From Myrica gale (Eukaryota > Streptophyta > Magnoliopsida > Fagales > Myricaceae), in NCBI GenBank assembly GCA_963930655.1, contig OZ005617.1, positions 24,124,568 to 24,188,567 on the forward strand: 64,000 bases of DNA, read 5' to 3'. Position 1 is the first letter of the stretch. Each line of letters begins with the position of its first letter. Both the position numbers and the translations under genes were made by a program. Shown here in pieces: positions 10,611 through 22,236 of the stretch. The notes under the pieces are model-generated. The model was given only the letters and a program-made list of their open reading frames with translations, searched no databases and was not told the origin of the DNA.

Positions 10611-11690
10611 TCAGAGGTGGCAATTGGATCCTACGGGATTGCATATTCTGAAAACATTGTAAAATAACTTCGTGATTAACCAAACAAAAAAGAGCTCCAA
10701 GCTATGAGATATCAATCAGTAATTAACCAAACATACATGTCAAAGCAGTGAATATAAATGTCAAAAATTAATTACAAAACCATATTAACTATTGCAATTT
10801 TTTCCCTTTTTTCATCTCAAGCCCTTTCTTTTGATGTTCATTGATATGCAGGGCAATGATTTTACTGCTTTCAAATTTTCAGCTATTATAATATGTGAAT
10901 TGATGATCACAAAATTATGTGCAGCTCTAGTTTCAAAGGTAACAAATCATACGTTAACCCTATTATATAAATACTACCAAATACAATACAAAGACCTGAC
11001 AAATTTATATGTATTAAAATTGTTAGTTGCATTGACCTAGCAATGCTGAAATGATATCATCAAAGTCTCACTATTTATCGCTAGTTCATAAGAGGCAATA
11101 AGTCTCAAGGAAAGATGTGCAATCTCTTATGCGCAAAAAATGCTTCTACTATGTTATCTGCCCAGTTACTTGGGCTAAACGCTAGGTTCACACATAAAAC
11201 TCATAACAATTGGTTGTGAATCTTAGTGCTACTCTAGGCATATCTAACTAAATTCTTGAGGCTTATGTAAATTCTCCTATGAGGCAGGTCTACAAGATCC
11301 TGTTTTCTATATTTATGGTCAGTTATTTAATGCATGACGCAAGTAATTGAACGTAAAAGTCAATTATCACTAACTGACATGCATAGAGGAATAGAAAAAC
11401 CAGCAAAATAAGGATAAAAGTGTTGCCTGATAAATAGATTGAAAAATATACGAAGTGAATAACCTAATCGATTAGCAAAACAGTAAGGTAAAAGAACCAA
11501 AATAATGCAAAAAATAATAGTATATCCTTATTATCAGCGAGAATTCACCCAAAGAATCAATCCCAAAACCCCCAATCTTGTAAGATCTTCAACCCAGAAA
11601 TCAACTACACAAATGAATGCATATGAAGTTGGTCTGGCCTATGGGTATCAGGCCCAAACCATCTTTTATTAAAAATATATATATACATAT
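10611..11690. other. AT-rich interior, no gene
   Basis: No credible coding sequence; the 82-codon ORF at 10792-11040 is low-complexity. It is the interior of the LTR element candidate or older debris. Confidence 0.4.
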
Positions 11691-12176
11691 AATTTTCTAG
11701 CATCTTCTCTCAGGCCTTCCGGTGCCCCGTCCGGCATTACTCCGGCGAACTTCCGACATCTTCTCTCGAGCCTTCCGGCGACCCTCTTCAACCATCTTCA
11801 GTTGATTGTCGGCCCTTCTCCGGTCAAATTCCGGCCATATCCAAACAATTGTCTGCCCTTATTCAGTCAATTCCAGTCATATTCCTGCGACTGTCCGGCC
11901 CTCTCCGGCCATCCATCGGCGCCATTTTTTTCCTTATAGGGAGTTTTTTAAGTCCAAACTCGACGTGTGTCCACCTTGAGTTTGCGGATCAAAGACTTAT
12001 AAATAAGCCTCTGTGTAATCTCTCAAAAACACATATGAAGACATTAATCTGCTAAGTTAGGCTTTCCCACAGTGGATGTAAGTCTATAAACCGAACCACT
12101 TAAATCTTGTGTCTCACTTCTCTCTTCTCTCTTTTAGTTTAAATTATTCGTTCTCTCTATTATTTTATTCTTAACA

Positions 12177-12540
12177 CGTTCTGTGACTGTGAGCATCACT
12201 CATGTTGCCCTCACAACTTGGTGGGCTGTGGGTTTGGGGAAGAATAATATTCTTCTGTTTATGTGACGAGGGAACTCTATGCGCTCAATCAACTATCTAT
12301 GTTGTTATGATACGTAATAAGTTCATCCCGACGGAGTGGTAAAATAGTGCTACGTGCCTGATGGTGAATAAAAGAAGAGTCATGACATCAGTAGAGCAGC
12401 GGTAGAGGATGATCGTCTGTAATCACCTCAGATGTCAACTTCCATAAGCCTGCAAGCAATGGCGGACTCGAGCCAGGTTGCCCCGGCTCGGTAGAATAGC
12501 CAAAGACAAAATATTGCTGCTCCACCTCACAAATATCAAG
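12177..12540. other. Unassigned spacer
   Basis: No gene. Contains ATGGCGGACTCGAGCCAGG and CCCCGGCTCGG near 12460-12493, which look like part of a dispersed repeat I cannot name. Confidence 0.3.
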
Positions 12541-12750
12541 TTATAGTATTTGATTGTTAAAATTTTGGAGTAAGTCGGTGGTGAAAAAGTAAAGATAATT
12601 TATAAAAGTTGGTGAAAAAGTAAAGAGAGAAAAGATTTGAATGAATATTATAATGAAAAAAATTATTTGATGGGGAGAAAGATTATTTTATATTTTTTTA
12701 ATCAATCTCAAATTATGGAGTGACAAAAATTCTGCAATCAAACATATAAG
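12541..12750. mobile_element. AT-rich MITE candidate
   Basis: Imperfect terminal inverted repeats: GTATTTGATTGTTAAAATTTT on the left (about 12546) and AGAATTTTTGTC-type sequence reversed with CAATCAAACAT on the right (about 12735-12745). The interior is AT-rich with repeated GGTGAAAAAGTAAAGA. Many AT-rich fragments of this style occur in the window. Confidence 0.45.
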
Positions 12751-12953
12751 GGCACCCTCACAATCCTCAAGTATTATTGAATTTAGCTTAGAATTAAAAA
12801 AAAAACATTAATTAGCTTCTTAGTGGAGCAACACTCTTTTGGTTCTGCCTATTGGTAAATTTGAATATTAAAAATATTTGAATATTTGGTAAATTTTAGG
12901 AAACAAATAAAAAATCTGCAGGGTGTATGCTCTTGAAAAATAGGTTTGAATAC

Positions 12954-13116
12954 TTTTTTTTTTATCAAAAATACCGCAAACTTTATTAACAAAAAACAAA
13001 GAGAAACACACAACACAGTGAGCACACTAGGAGATCAGTCCTAGCATAGATCCAAAACAGGTTTGGAAATAGCTCAGAAACAACGAGGTGGCCTCCGGCC
13101 AAGAACTTGGAGGCAG
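12954..13116 (-). mobile_element. Severely 5'-truncated LINE, with target duplication
   Basis: A 163-bp insertion starting with an oligo-T (the poly-A of a minus-strand LINE) followed by the 3' leader TACCGCAAACTTTATTAAC. It is flanked by a perfect 12-bp direct repeat AGGTTTGAATAC at 12942-12953 and 13117-13128. Confidence 0.8.
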
Positions 13117-13161
13117 AGGTTTGAATACATTTAATTTGACATAAGGAATGACAAAATCTAG

Positions 13162-13755
13162 GGTGATGTTCGTTTTGAAGAGATTTTTAGGATTTTAAGC
13201 ATTTTTAGAATTTTTAGATGATGTTGGAGTGTATTGGTGTTTGAGTAGAAATTGATGATGTGTAAAAAAGTAATGATGATGTTTAAAGTTATTGTTTGTA
13301 AATTATTTTTATTGGGATGAGTGAAAAAGATAAAAGATAAAATAATATTTAAATTTATGTTTATTTATAATATTTATTATAATTGCGATTTTTTTAATTT
13401 TGATACAAATGTAAAATATTTAAATTGATGATTATTTTATATATATATTATAATATAAATATTTGAAAGTTATTAAAAAAAGAGTTGAAGAAGACCACTA
13501 ATGCGGTTAAAATAAAAAAACAAAAGAAGAAGAAGATAAAATTAATGCGATAAAAAAACAAATAAAGAAAGAAGAACAAAAGAGGAAAGCGTATGTGACG
13601 CATGGGGAAGGGGGACTGACGAGCTGCAGGGGTAGGCGCAAGCGAGCGCCTACTGACATGCTGCAGGAAAATTTTTTAGGCTGAATACAACTTTTACCGA
13701 ACATGACCAAATTTAGGATTCGAATGTTACCCTTTTTCACAAAACGAACATCACC
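13162..13755. mobile_element. MITE with exact 16-bp terminal inverted repeats
   Basis: GGTGATGTTCGTTTTG at 13162-13177 is the exact reverse complement of 13740-13755. The element is about 594 bp with no transposase; the interior is AT-rich except for a GC-rich island at about 13590-13670. The flanks (CTAG / TACC) do not give a clean target duplication. The minus ORF at 13507-13770 spans the element and is not a gene. Confidence 0.75.
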
Positions 13756-14657
13756 TACCTGGATATTCAAATTTTCTTATGCCTAAACATCAAACATCGT
13801 ATGGATCACAAGATTTGCACATTGTAAATTAAAAATTGTGAGAATATTATATTTTTACTTTCAGAATATACTAGAGAAAGCTCACGAAATGATAATTTTT
13901 TAAAAAAATTAAGATCATGGGCTTTTCTAAGGCATAAAATGAAGATCATTGGATCATTTCAAGCCTTATAAAAGCACATGCCCTGATTTTATACGTATCA
14001 CTGAAGTTTCTACAAACTTAACACTCAAATGGACCGACAACACATAATATTTAAATTTTATCTTTATTTTTAATCTATAAACTACATCAAAATTTTAAAA
14101 AAATATATATTCAAACTACCAAAATAGTCCTATTTAGTTTCAAAACTATAAAAATACATTAATATTTACCCTATCATAGGATCCGATGGTTGAACCATCA
14201 ATATCGATTTCAACCGTGGAAAGAGTGTTATCTGAGATGAATATTATCAAGACTGAGTTGCGTAATAATATGAGAGATGATTGAATGAATGATAGTATAT
14301 ATCGAAAAGAAAATTTTTGAAACTATTGAAAACAAAATTATTTTGTAACGTTTTCAAAAGATGCAGACCCGTATAATCCAATTATCACTTTTCCGTCTCA
14401 ACAGATAATATTGTATATGTATTTTAATATTTTTAATAATTTTAATCTTTAATTTTTAATATTTTAATTCTATAATATTCTTTTACATTATATAAAAAAA
14501 AATTTATCATTTTACCTTGAAAAGTTAACCCCACGAACGACTTGAGTCCCGATTACACTACTGCAGGCCATCAATCAAGCGCGGAGGGCATGCATTTTGT
14601 GTGCAACAAGAAAAGCGGCTTAAAATGATGATGATATCTTTTTGTGCCCATCACACG
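13756..14657. other. AT-rich region without a gene
   Basis: No coding sequence or RNA gene seen; AT-rich with scattered homopolymers. Confidence 0.4.
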
Positions 14658-14790
14658 CATCTTTTGGTCACCAGATCTGAACCGCGTGCATTAATTTTCC
14701 TCTCACATCGAAATAAATTGCATCTCCCATCTTTTGGTCACCGGATCCGAACCACGTGCATTAATTTTCCTCTCACATCGAAATAAATTG
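14658..14790 (+). repeat. 70-bp tandem duplication
   Basis: 14658-14727 and 14728-14790 share CATCTTTTGGTCACC, GAACC(G/A)CGTGCATTAATTTT and CTCACATCGAAATAAATTG with few differences. Function unknown. Confidence 0.9.
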
Positions 14791-15200
14791 GAGTATAATG
14801 AGTGGTCCTTTATGCATCTCCGGTTAGTTGAGACGGTTCAGCCTTCATGATGGTGGGTAGAGTTTGGGTCCACTTGATCTCTAGCTTATTATTGGATCGC
14901 CGGCAAGGAATGCGTTTGTGTACCACTTCTATACCATATACAATGTCCACAATAAAATTTTGCCAAGGCCCAATAGTGGACACTTTGGGCCTCATATGAT
15001 TTGATATTGGGGCTTTACTTCTGGTCTTTAAACACGACTGGTCTAAGAGGTCTGTTAGACCCATTTGCCAAACTCGGAGAAACTAATCTGTGTTTAACGG
15101 GCCGCCGAAGATCGTACCTTCCCGGAAAGTCATCGAGTCTTCTTTCATAGATTCGCGAAGAGAAAATTTAGTCATGATATCAAAGCTAAAATATTTACAT

Positions 15201-15213
15201 ATCTATATAAAAA
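15201..15213 (+). promoter_or_regulatory. TATA-like box upstream of IRX10-like gene
   Basis: TCTATATAAAAAT lies about 370 bp before the ATG at 15581 and is followed by a CT-rich stretch typical of a plant leader. Position is plausible, but no start site can be proven. Confidence 0.35.
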
Positions 15214-15580
15214 TCAAAATGACAAAATGAAGAGAAGGTTGAAGGCGGAATAGTGTGGTCTGGTATGGTATGGGGTGGTCTCCTCGTCAACCAGCGGAGA
15301 CGGAAAACCAAAAGAGAAGAGCTAAGCTCTGTTTCCTCACAACGGGTCCACTCTTCATTTCTCATCAACTTCACTCTTTTACAGAAACATAACCAGTTTC
15401 CTTTTACTCTCCTACGTCCCAACTATAATCTTTATTCTTCATCTTCTTCTTCGAGTTCTAATCTTCTTTGGGTCGTATCGTGAAGCACCGTTCTGTCTTT
15501 CCTTGCTTTTCTTTCTACTTCTGGTACTTTCCTAACCAGCGAGTTCATTTACTTGTTTCATTGGGGAAAAAGCACAGAAA

Positions 15581-18500
15581 ATGGAAGGTTGGAGGTGGAT
15601 CTTTGTTGGCTTTCTTTATGCCTCCTTAGTTTTGACAGTTGACGCGACGGAGCAGCGCCGGACTCAACGCACCGAGCGAATTTCAGGTGAATTTCTATGG
15701 ATTTTTTTTTCTCTTTGCTCCATTTTTTGAATTCTATCTCTTTCTCCTTTGTTTCACTTGTTCTGTTGTTGGTATCATTTGGTAGTCAGTTGATTGGGGG
15801 CCCCATATCTACTTTAATCTACAGGTGTAATTGTTTGAACGACGGGTTTGATTAATGGGCTCTTGGGATTTTCTAGTCCCCGTATCTGGTTTAGCTTTGG
15901 ACGAATATTGGGATCCGCGCTAGATTAAAGCATAATTTCGAGCATTGTTTGCCAGAAAACTGCGGGAAAGGTGCTGTAGAGAAAACTTTTAAGGGATCTT
16001 ATGTTAGTGGGCCGCATATTTTAATGGTACAATTTCTCCCCGCTCAAGCTTGTGTGGAACTCGAATTAGGTTTCACATTTTCCCGTGTTACTCTGTCTTA
16101 ATCCTGTCTGGACTTCAACAGTAATGCGCTCATGGTTAGGGAGAATCCATGGTCAGTGGTTCTTTACTATGAGAGACATGTTAGCTTCTGAAGAGGTATT
16201 TTTTTGTTGGAGATGTAAAAAGTTGTGAACTTGGAGAGATGCTTCTTGAGCTATCACTGTTGATTAATTCTGTGACATGGACACAGTCGCCCCCGAACCC
16301 AAGTTTGGGAAGGATACGAATAAGGTTAAGGGTTTGAATTATGACAATGCGATAAACAGAAGTAGGAGATAGGAAATATTGAAGGTTGATGCCAACTGAT
16401 GCCATCCTATTAATAGTTTTTATAATGCCGTTACTTCAAGACGCCATTTACTAATAAGAATACTAGAAAACACTATATTTTTGAATTGAAGAAGCCAAAG
16501 GATAAACGAGCGTTGCATTAATGTGCCATAAGAAAGAAAGATAATCAGAGGATTCCTTCCATCGGTCTTTATAGTAGTAGGGGAGTGTTATGAGATAGAT
16601 ATAAGTTTTGATCGATATTTGTGGAGTTGATTATCCCTCTCTAAAAGGAAGATTTGAAGTGGTCTATAATTTACTGAGTACTTTGGTATAACTCACTCAT
16701 TTGTATAAAAATCAGTGCAGACGAAGTGACACAAATATCTCTGCTAGTCAGTCTATTTCCAGAGGCCGGAAGGTGGGAGCGAGAAGTTTGGGATATGTTT
16801 GATGTTTCTTTCATCAAGCATCTAGATCTACATTGTATATCTAGTGATGAGGGTTTCAATGGTCATCCATTAATTTATGTTCTACCGGGGCACTGTGTTT
16901 TGAACTCATACCAAAGCTGAATTTGTGTTGTCAAGGCTTTACTATTATTATAATTTTTTTTTCCACCGAAGTCCAAAATGGAGAGGAAAAAGAGAAGAAT
17001 GAGAAAATAGTATTATAAGAGTCAAGTCCTACATTGGATCATTATTAGGCGTAATTGGACCTTATAATGATTCGAAGCCGCTCTAAGAGCAACTTTGACT
17101 AAGCATTTTGGAGTTAAAATGCAGATGTGCCTAGCACTTCCTTAATCATTGTAAATGGCATTGGAGAGAACTTGGTAACAACTATGTGGGTTTGGCAATT
17201 CTTGACGAGAATGTTAAGAGTTTAAAGGGGGGATTATAATACCTTAATTCTAAGAGTAGGAAAAGAAAAGGAACGAAAAAAGTAGTAGTATCTGAACCAA
17301 GTTCTACATTGGATCCTTGGTAGGTGGAACTAAATGTTATGATGATTAGAGTGAGCTAAGAAATATTGACTGTTTTTTTGGGAGTTAAGGTGCATATATG
17401 ACTAGCACTTCCTTAGGGCATTACAATCTTAAAGAGTAGTCATAGGTCAGCGGTTTTGTTGTCATTAGGACTTTGCTCTCAAGAAACTTGAAAAGTATAA
17501 CGCAATATTACAAAGTCTATTGGTTCAATATGAGAAGTATCCCCTTCTGCTTTGTTGGAATGTACAGTGTAAATTGTAGAATAAGAAGTTGTTTACAAAC
17601 TGTTGGGTATTCACCTTTTGCACTATCCATTATGCGACCTCAAAGTTTGTTTGGGTTGTACCAAGTCTAGGTAGTGCTGGTGATGTCTTGGAAGATGATC
17701 CAGTGGGAAGGTTGAAAGTTTTTGTGTACGAGCTTCCAAATAAATACAACAGGAGGATTCTGCAAAAGGATTCAAGATGCCTCACCCATATGTTTGCTGC
17801 TGAGATCTTCATGTATCGATTTCTCCTATCCAGCCCTGTCCGAACCCTTAATCCTGTAGAAGCAGATTGGTTTTATAGCCCTGTATACACTACCTGTGAC
17901 CTGACACCAAATGGCCTCCCTTTGCCTTTTAAGTCGCCTCGGATGACGAGAAGTGCGATACAACTCATTTCTTCCAACTGGCCTTACTGGAATCGGACAG
18001 AAGGCGGTGATCACTTTTTTGTAGTGCCTCATGACTTTGGAGCATGCTTCCACTATCAGGTGAGAAGTCCTTGTCTCATGTGTCTTTCGGCAGAGGATTT
18101 GTCCTATAAGGCTCATATTTTGATATATCTCATTGTTATTATGTTTTGTTAAAATTGTCGTACATTGGAGATTTAATCCTCTCATTATCTGTAATATGTT
18201 CTTTACAACTCTGTGTTCACTTGAATTGTTGCAGGAAGAGAAGGCGATTGAAAGAGGAATTCTTCCCTCACTCCAGCGTGCAACATTGGTTCAGACTTTT
18301 GGACGACAGAATCATGTTTGCTTAAAAGAGGGCTCAATTACTATTCCTCCGTATGCTCCTCCACAGAAAATGCAAGGCCACCTGATTCCTGAAAAAACAC
18401 CTCGGTCCATCTTTGTTTACTTCCGAGGTTTGTTTTATGATGTGGGAAATGACCCTGAAGGTGGTTATATGCAAGGTATATTGAATAAACTTACACGCTA

Positions 18501-19580
18501 AGAAGATGATGTTTAAACATCCAAGCATTTTCATCTTATATTTTTGGACTTTGAAGGCTTAAATGCATCCTTCAATTTAATTAGAACAAGTAGAGGATTC
18601 AGTGTGGTAATATTAGAACTAGGACAGGATGTTGACGGCAGATCTTTTCCTTATTAAGGCAGCTCTTCAAACCTTCTCACTGTCTGCCTTGCTTTCATTG
18701 AAATCACCAACTTTGGGGAATCATTTGTTGCATCTATTTTCTTTTTTTCCCCCTTTTCCGTTTAGGGCAGCTGGGAAACCCTAGCTTGGTTCGAAGAGAT
18801 CTTCAAAATCTGTTCATTATCACATTCATCATATAGCACGGTTGTTCTCCAAAGTTATGGTAAAAACTGTAAGTCAAAGGGGAAAAAGTCACAAGGTACG
18901 AGATGGAGTTTTCTTTAAGTTTGTCACAGCTGGAAAGAGTAGTAGAAATTTTTAAGTTGTGCTCAATAATCCTTAATACAGACCATATTCAGTTGTTCAA
19001 GCCTATACTTACCTTAATCCAACTTTCTCTTTTGGCCAGTATACCTGAATCTAATATTGTTCTACAATCTTACAGAGGTGCCCGTGCAGCAGTGTGGGAG
19101 AACTTCAAGGACAATCCCCTTTTTGACATTTCCACAGAGCACCCCGCCACATATTATGAGGACATGCAACGAGCTGTATTTTGTTTGTGCCCCCTTGGCT
19201 GGGCTCCATGGAGCCCAAGATTGGTAGAAGCAGTGATATTTGGGTGCATCCCTGTCATCATAGCAGATGACATTGTTCTACCCTTTGCCGATGCAATCCC
19301 ATGGGAAGAAATTGGAGGTTTTGTAGCAGAGAAGGATGTTCCCAACTTGGATACTATCCTCATCTCGATTCCGGTAGATGTAATATTGAGGAAGCAAAGA
19401 TTGCTTGCCAACCCTTCAATGAATCAAGCAATGTTGTTTCCACAACCGGGAGATGTTTTCCATCAAGTTCTAAATGCACTTGCACGAAACTTGCCGCATG
19501 ACAAGACTATTTACTTGAATCCGGGTGAGAAGATCCTAAACTGGACCGCAGGTCCAGTTGGTGACCTGAAGCCTTGGTAG
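15581..19580 (+). pseudogene. IRX10L: IRX10-like GT47 xylosyltransferase gene with one-base frameshift
   Basis: The family makes the beta-1,4-xylan backbone in the Golgi. Exons: 15581-15686, 17671-18059, 18235-18475, 19076-19580, all GT-AG. Exon 1 encodes a short hydrophobic N terminus (MEGWRWIFVGFLYASLV). Exon 2 begins the exostosin domain (GRLKVFVYELPNKYN, LTHMFAAEIFMYRFL, RTEGGDHFFVVPHDFGACFH). Exon 4 holds ENFKDNPLFDISTEHP, RAVFCLCPLGWAPWSPRLVE and FGCIPVIIADDIVLPFADAI and ends GPVGDLKPW. Expected length is about 413 residues, as in the family. Exon 3 ends GGTTATATGCAAG where the family has GGTTATTATGCAAG, so one T is missing near 18470: exon 3 is 241 bp instead of 242 and the frame breaks into exon 4. 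Exon 4 also lacks three residues after FPQP. Either a young pseudogene or a one-base sequencing error; the other exons look well kept. Confidence 0.8.
17000..17425 (+). repeat. Diverged direct repeat in IRX10-like intron 1
   Basis: About 17020-17150 and 17280-17420 share CAAGT(C/T)CTACATTGGATC at the start and GACTAGCACTTCCTTA or CCTAGCACTTCCTTA at the end, with weak similarity between. Probably an old tandem duplication. Confidence 0.55.
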
Positions 19581-19889
19581 CAGTTACTACATCGCGTTCT
19601 CAACTCTTACTGGAATTCTTTGCATTATGGCCCCTACGCCACCATACTGAACTTATCAGAGTTTGTTGCTGATGCTTTCCATCAAGTTCTAAATGCACTT
19701 GCACGAAAGTTGCCGCATGACAAGACTATTTACTTGAATCCGGGTGAGAAGATCCTAAACTGGACCGCAGGTCCAGTTGGTGACCTGAAGCCTTGGTAGC
19801 AGTTATACATCGCGTTCTCAACTCTTACTGGAATTCTTTGCATTATGGCCCCTACGCCACCATACTGAACTTATCAGAGTTTGTTGCTG
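19452..19889 (+). repeat. 219-bp tandem duplication of IRX10-like 3' end
   Basis: 19452-19670 and 19671-19889 are nearly identical. Each includes the last about 40 codons, the stop and the following 3' flank, so a second C-terminal coding copy (ending GDLKPW and TAG at about 19798) lies downstream of the real stop. The second copy reads LARKLPHDK and the first LARNLPHDK; K is what I remember for the family, so the downstream copy seems to keep the older base. Confidence 0.95.
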
Positions 19890-20046
19890 TAATTCAGATA
19901 GTCATTTTCTTTAGCCGTCATGTTTTATCTGGCCAAAATGTTTCCCAGACACCCCTTTTTGCACTTTCAAGTGGTTCAGTTGTATTTTGCCCTTGGTTGG
20001 TAATTTCTCCGTGAAAGCTGCAACCTTGTTATTTTGTTATCACCCA

Positions 20047-20203
20047 CCCATTGGGGAAGCAACTTTTAAGTCGGGCTTCGTGTTGAACTTTTAAGTCGGG
20101 CTTCGTGATAATCCTGGACGCGGGATAGGAAAACCAGCCACTAGAGGCTTAGATAAATCAAGTTCAACACGAAGCCCGACTTAAAAGTTGCTTCCCCAAT
20201 GGG
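20047..20203. repeat. Perfect 44-bp inverted repeat, 69-bp spacer
   Basis: 20047-20090 and 20160-20203 are exact reverse complements. Within the left arm and spacer, AACTTTTAAGTCGGGCTTCG occurs twice (20061 and 20087), and it occurs again in part at 22285 beyond the LINE poly-A. The right arm lies inside the LINE insertion, next to inverted ORF1 sequence, so it looks like target DNA copied in reverse during insertion. Confidence 0.9.
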
Positions 20204-20442
20204 AAGCTGGCAGATTTTTGTTATGCTTGTGGGTTCAATTTAAATATGAGAAGCTGGCAGATTTTTGTTATGCTTGTGGGAGGATTGGACATAATGTTTG
20301 TAGAGAAACTGAGTTGCAGGGTGGTGATTTGTGTTTTGACTATAAAATGTGCACTGAATCCATTAATGTAAAGAAGACTCCAATTGTGCGTGCATTCTTC
20401 TTCTCCAGAAGTGGGAGCTGCCCATATAGGCGCTACCAGTAG
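20204..20442 (+). pseudogene. LINE ORF1 fragment with CCHC zinc knuckle
   Basis: Reads WVQFKYEKLADFCYACGRIG then HNVC, the CX2CX4HX4C nucleic-acid-binding knuckle of plant LINE ORF1 proteins. A 31-bp piece (GAAGCTGGCAGATTTTTGTT onward) is present twice, at 20204 and about 20250. The reading frame ends at 20442. Confidence 0.8.
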
Positions 20443-21090
20443 TGTGATAGTGTCCCATCCCCCTGAAGATCTTCATGGTGGCAATAGATTTTCGGAGTCC
20501 ATGGTGTTGGTGCCTCATCTGACCTTCTCCAAGCTAGAGGTTGGTGAGAAATAAGGCCAGAGGACACCATCAAGTTAGGCGCTGCAGGAGACTTTGGGCT
20601 ACTGTCGTGGACCATATCAAAAGAAACTAAAGCAGCATCCGAACCACTTCTAGAATCAAACGACAACCAAATGGGCTGCTTGTCCTAGGCCTCAACAATG
20701 GGCTGCTGAACGGGTGCCCCCGTACGAAGCGCCAAGGCAAGGCTATTTGGGGATACAAATGACTTGGGAAGGGCACCCTTCGTGGGCCCACATCGAACAT
20801 CAGAACGTATAGAAGATTTCTTCCTGACAAGCCCTTTATTAGGGGGGAGTCGACAAAGCAGGACTGGAAAATGACATGATACTCTTAACAGTGCCTGACA
20901 TACCAACATCCAAGGCTTCCAGAGGAAAAGAGTGGTCAAGGGCCACCTCCATTCTAGGCTCTACGACTGGCAGCATTAAATTTTGGCTGCTGAGAAGTGC
21001 CTTGGAAGATGAAAGAAAAGATGCTCCATCAGAAGAAAACCCATGTTGTGGTGAAGAAACCAAGGAGTCAACATGCAGCAAATCTAGGTG
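20440..21090 (-). pseudogene. Inverted LINE ORF1 linker segment
   Basis: Minus-strand frames here are rich in Ser, Pro and Ala (for example SSPQHGFSSDGASFLSSSKA, PLEALDVGMSGTVKSIM), like the low-complexity C-terminal half of plant LINE ORF1, while both neighbours are plus-strand LINE sequence. Assignment rests on composition and position only. Confidence 0.5.
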
Positions 21091-22236
21091 TTTTGTCCAA
21101 GGGAAGCTAATCTTATATTAAATTTGTACCTTCCTCCCTCACCTAGTGTTGATCGGCTTGTGTGGCTCCCTGACTCTATAGGTCAGTTCACCATCAAATC
21201 TGCCTATTCTTTTCTTGAGAGGCATAATGATTCTCACTTTTCTGCTCTTCCTATTGGACTATGGAAGAATCTTTGGCGTTTGGACTTGCAAGATCGACTT
21301 AAGCTATTAATTTGGAAAATTGCATGGAATCTTTTGCCTTGTAAATCCAATCTTAATCGTGTTCTTGCTTTAGGTCCTGCCTTATCTTTATGTCCTTTTT
21401 GTATGGAGGAAGAGGAGTCTCTTGTCCATTTATTTTTCTACTGCCCGTTGGCTTCTATAGCTTGGCGTGAATCACCTTGGGGGCTCCATACTTCGCGGTT
21501 CAGGGACCTTGGTATATCTGATTGGATCTCTTTTATTTTAGATCCGGTGAATTCTCTTTCCCTCCCCATTGAGCATAGGGAAAATTTCATTCGTTATGTT
21601 GCTGTGTTGATGGATGTTATATGGTTTTATAGAAATCAAATCATTCATAACAACCGGCAGGAAGATGTTGGTACCATTCTTTGCAGAATCCAAAGCTTGT
21701 ATGCTGAGCATTCCAAGGCCTGGCAGAGCGTTGCTATAGATAAAATATGCAAATGGTCTCCACCTCTTGGCAATGTTTGGAAATTTAATTATGATGCTGC
21801 CATTAGACCTGATTTTTCCATGCTTGCGGCTATGTGCAGAAATAGTAGTGGCAATGTACTCTTTGCTTAGACAAAGAGAGTGCCTCCTGGTACTCCTTTG
21901 GTGGGAGAGGCTCGAGCAGCCTTATTGGCTGTTCAGGAGACTTGTTTTCTTGACTACCCTCTTATTGTTTTTGAAGGGGACAACCTTCAGGTTTGCACTG
22001 CCCTCAGTATGCCAAATTTCCAATCTGATTGGTCTATCGTTTCGCTCATTCAGGTTATTAAATCTTTGTTGGATGTTCATCCCCTCTGGAGAATGGCTCA
22101 TGTTAGACGTGGTGCTAATAGGCTGGCGCATAACCTTGCTAAATGGGCTATTGTTGAAAATTTTGATGGGTCAATTCCTGTCAGTTGTATTCCTGTTGAC
22201 ATTTTGGATTCTGATAATCTCCCTCTTCCCCCGTGA
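21090..22236 (+). pseudogene. LINE ORF2 C terminus: zf-RVT and RNase H
   Basis: Nearly intact. The zf-RVT region (about 21160-21480) has FTIKSAYSFL, LWRLDLQDRLKLLIWKIAWN and the CPFC...HLFFYC zinc pattern. The RNase H-like domain (about 21775-22210) has WKFNYDAAI, VFEGDNLQ and ANRLAHNLAKWA. A single TAG at 21868-21870 breaks it. Confidence 0.85.

Larger units (their letters stand above)
10094..12176 (+). mobile_element. Non-autonomous LTR retrotransposon candidate (about 210-bp LTRs)
   Basis: Two same-orientation copies of an LTR-like unit, about 10094-10310 and 11968-12176. Each has a CTTATAAATAA TATA-like box, CACTTAAATCTTGTGTCT, a CTCTTTTAGTTTAAATTATT block and a terminal TTAACA. The first is followed directly by TGGTCTCAAAGCC at 10311, close to the initiator-tRNA-Met primer-binding site TGGTATCAGAGC. 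The 1.66-kb interior has no gag-pol ORF and carries another dispersed repeat, and 11690-11930 is a CCGGC-rich stretch. A 5-bp target duplication is not evident (AGAGT versus CGTTC), so this may be two separate insertions. Confidence 0.5.

Noticed and set aside
20433-21121. Overlapping minus and plus ORFs that could be read as a small gene cluster
   Set aside because: Explained as an inverted LINE ORF1 linker segment between plus-strand LINE parts.
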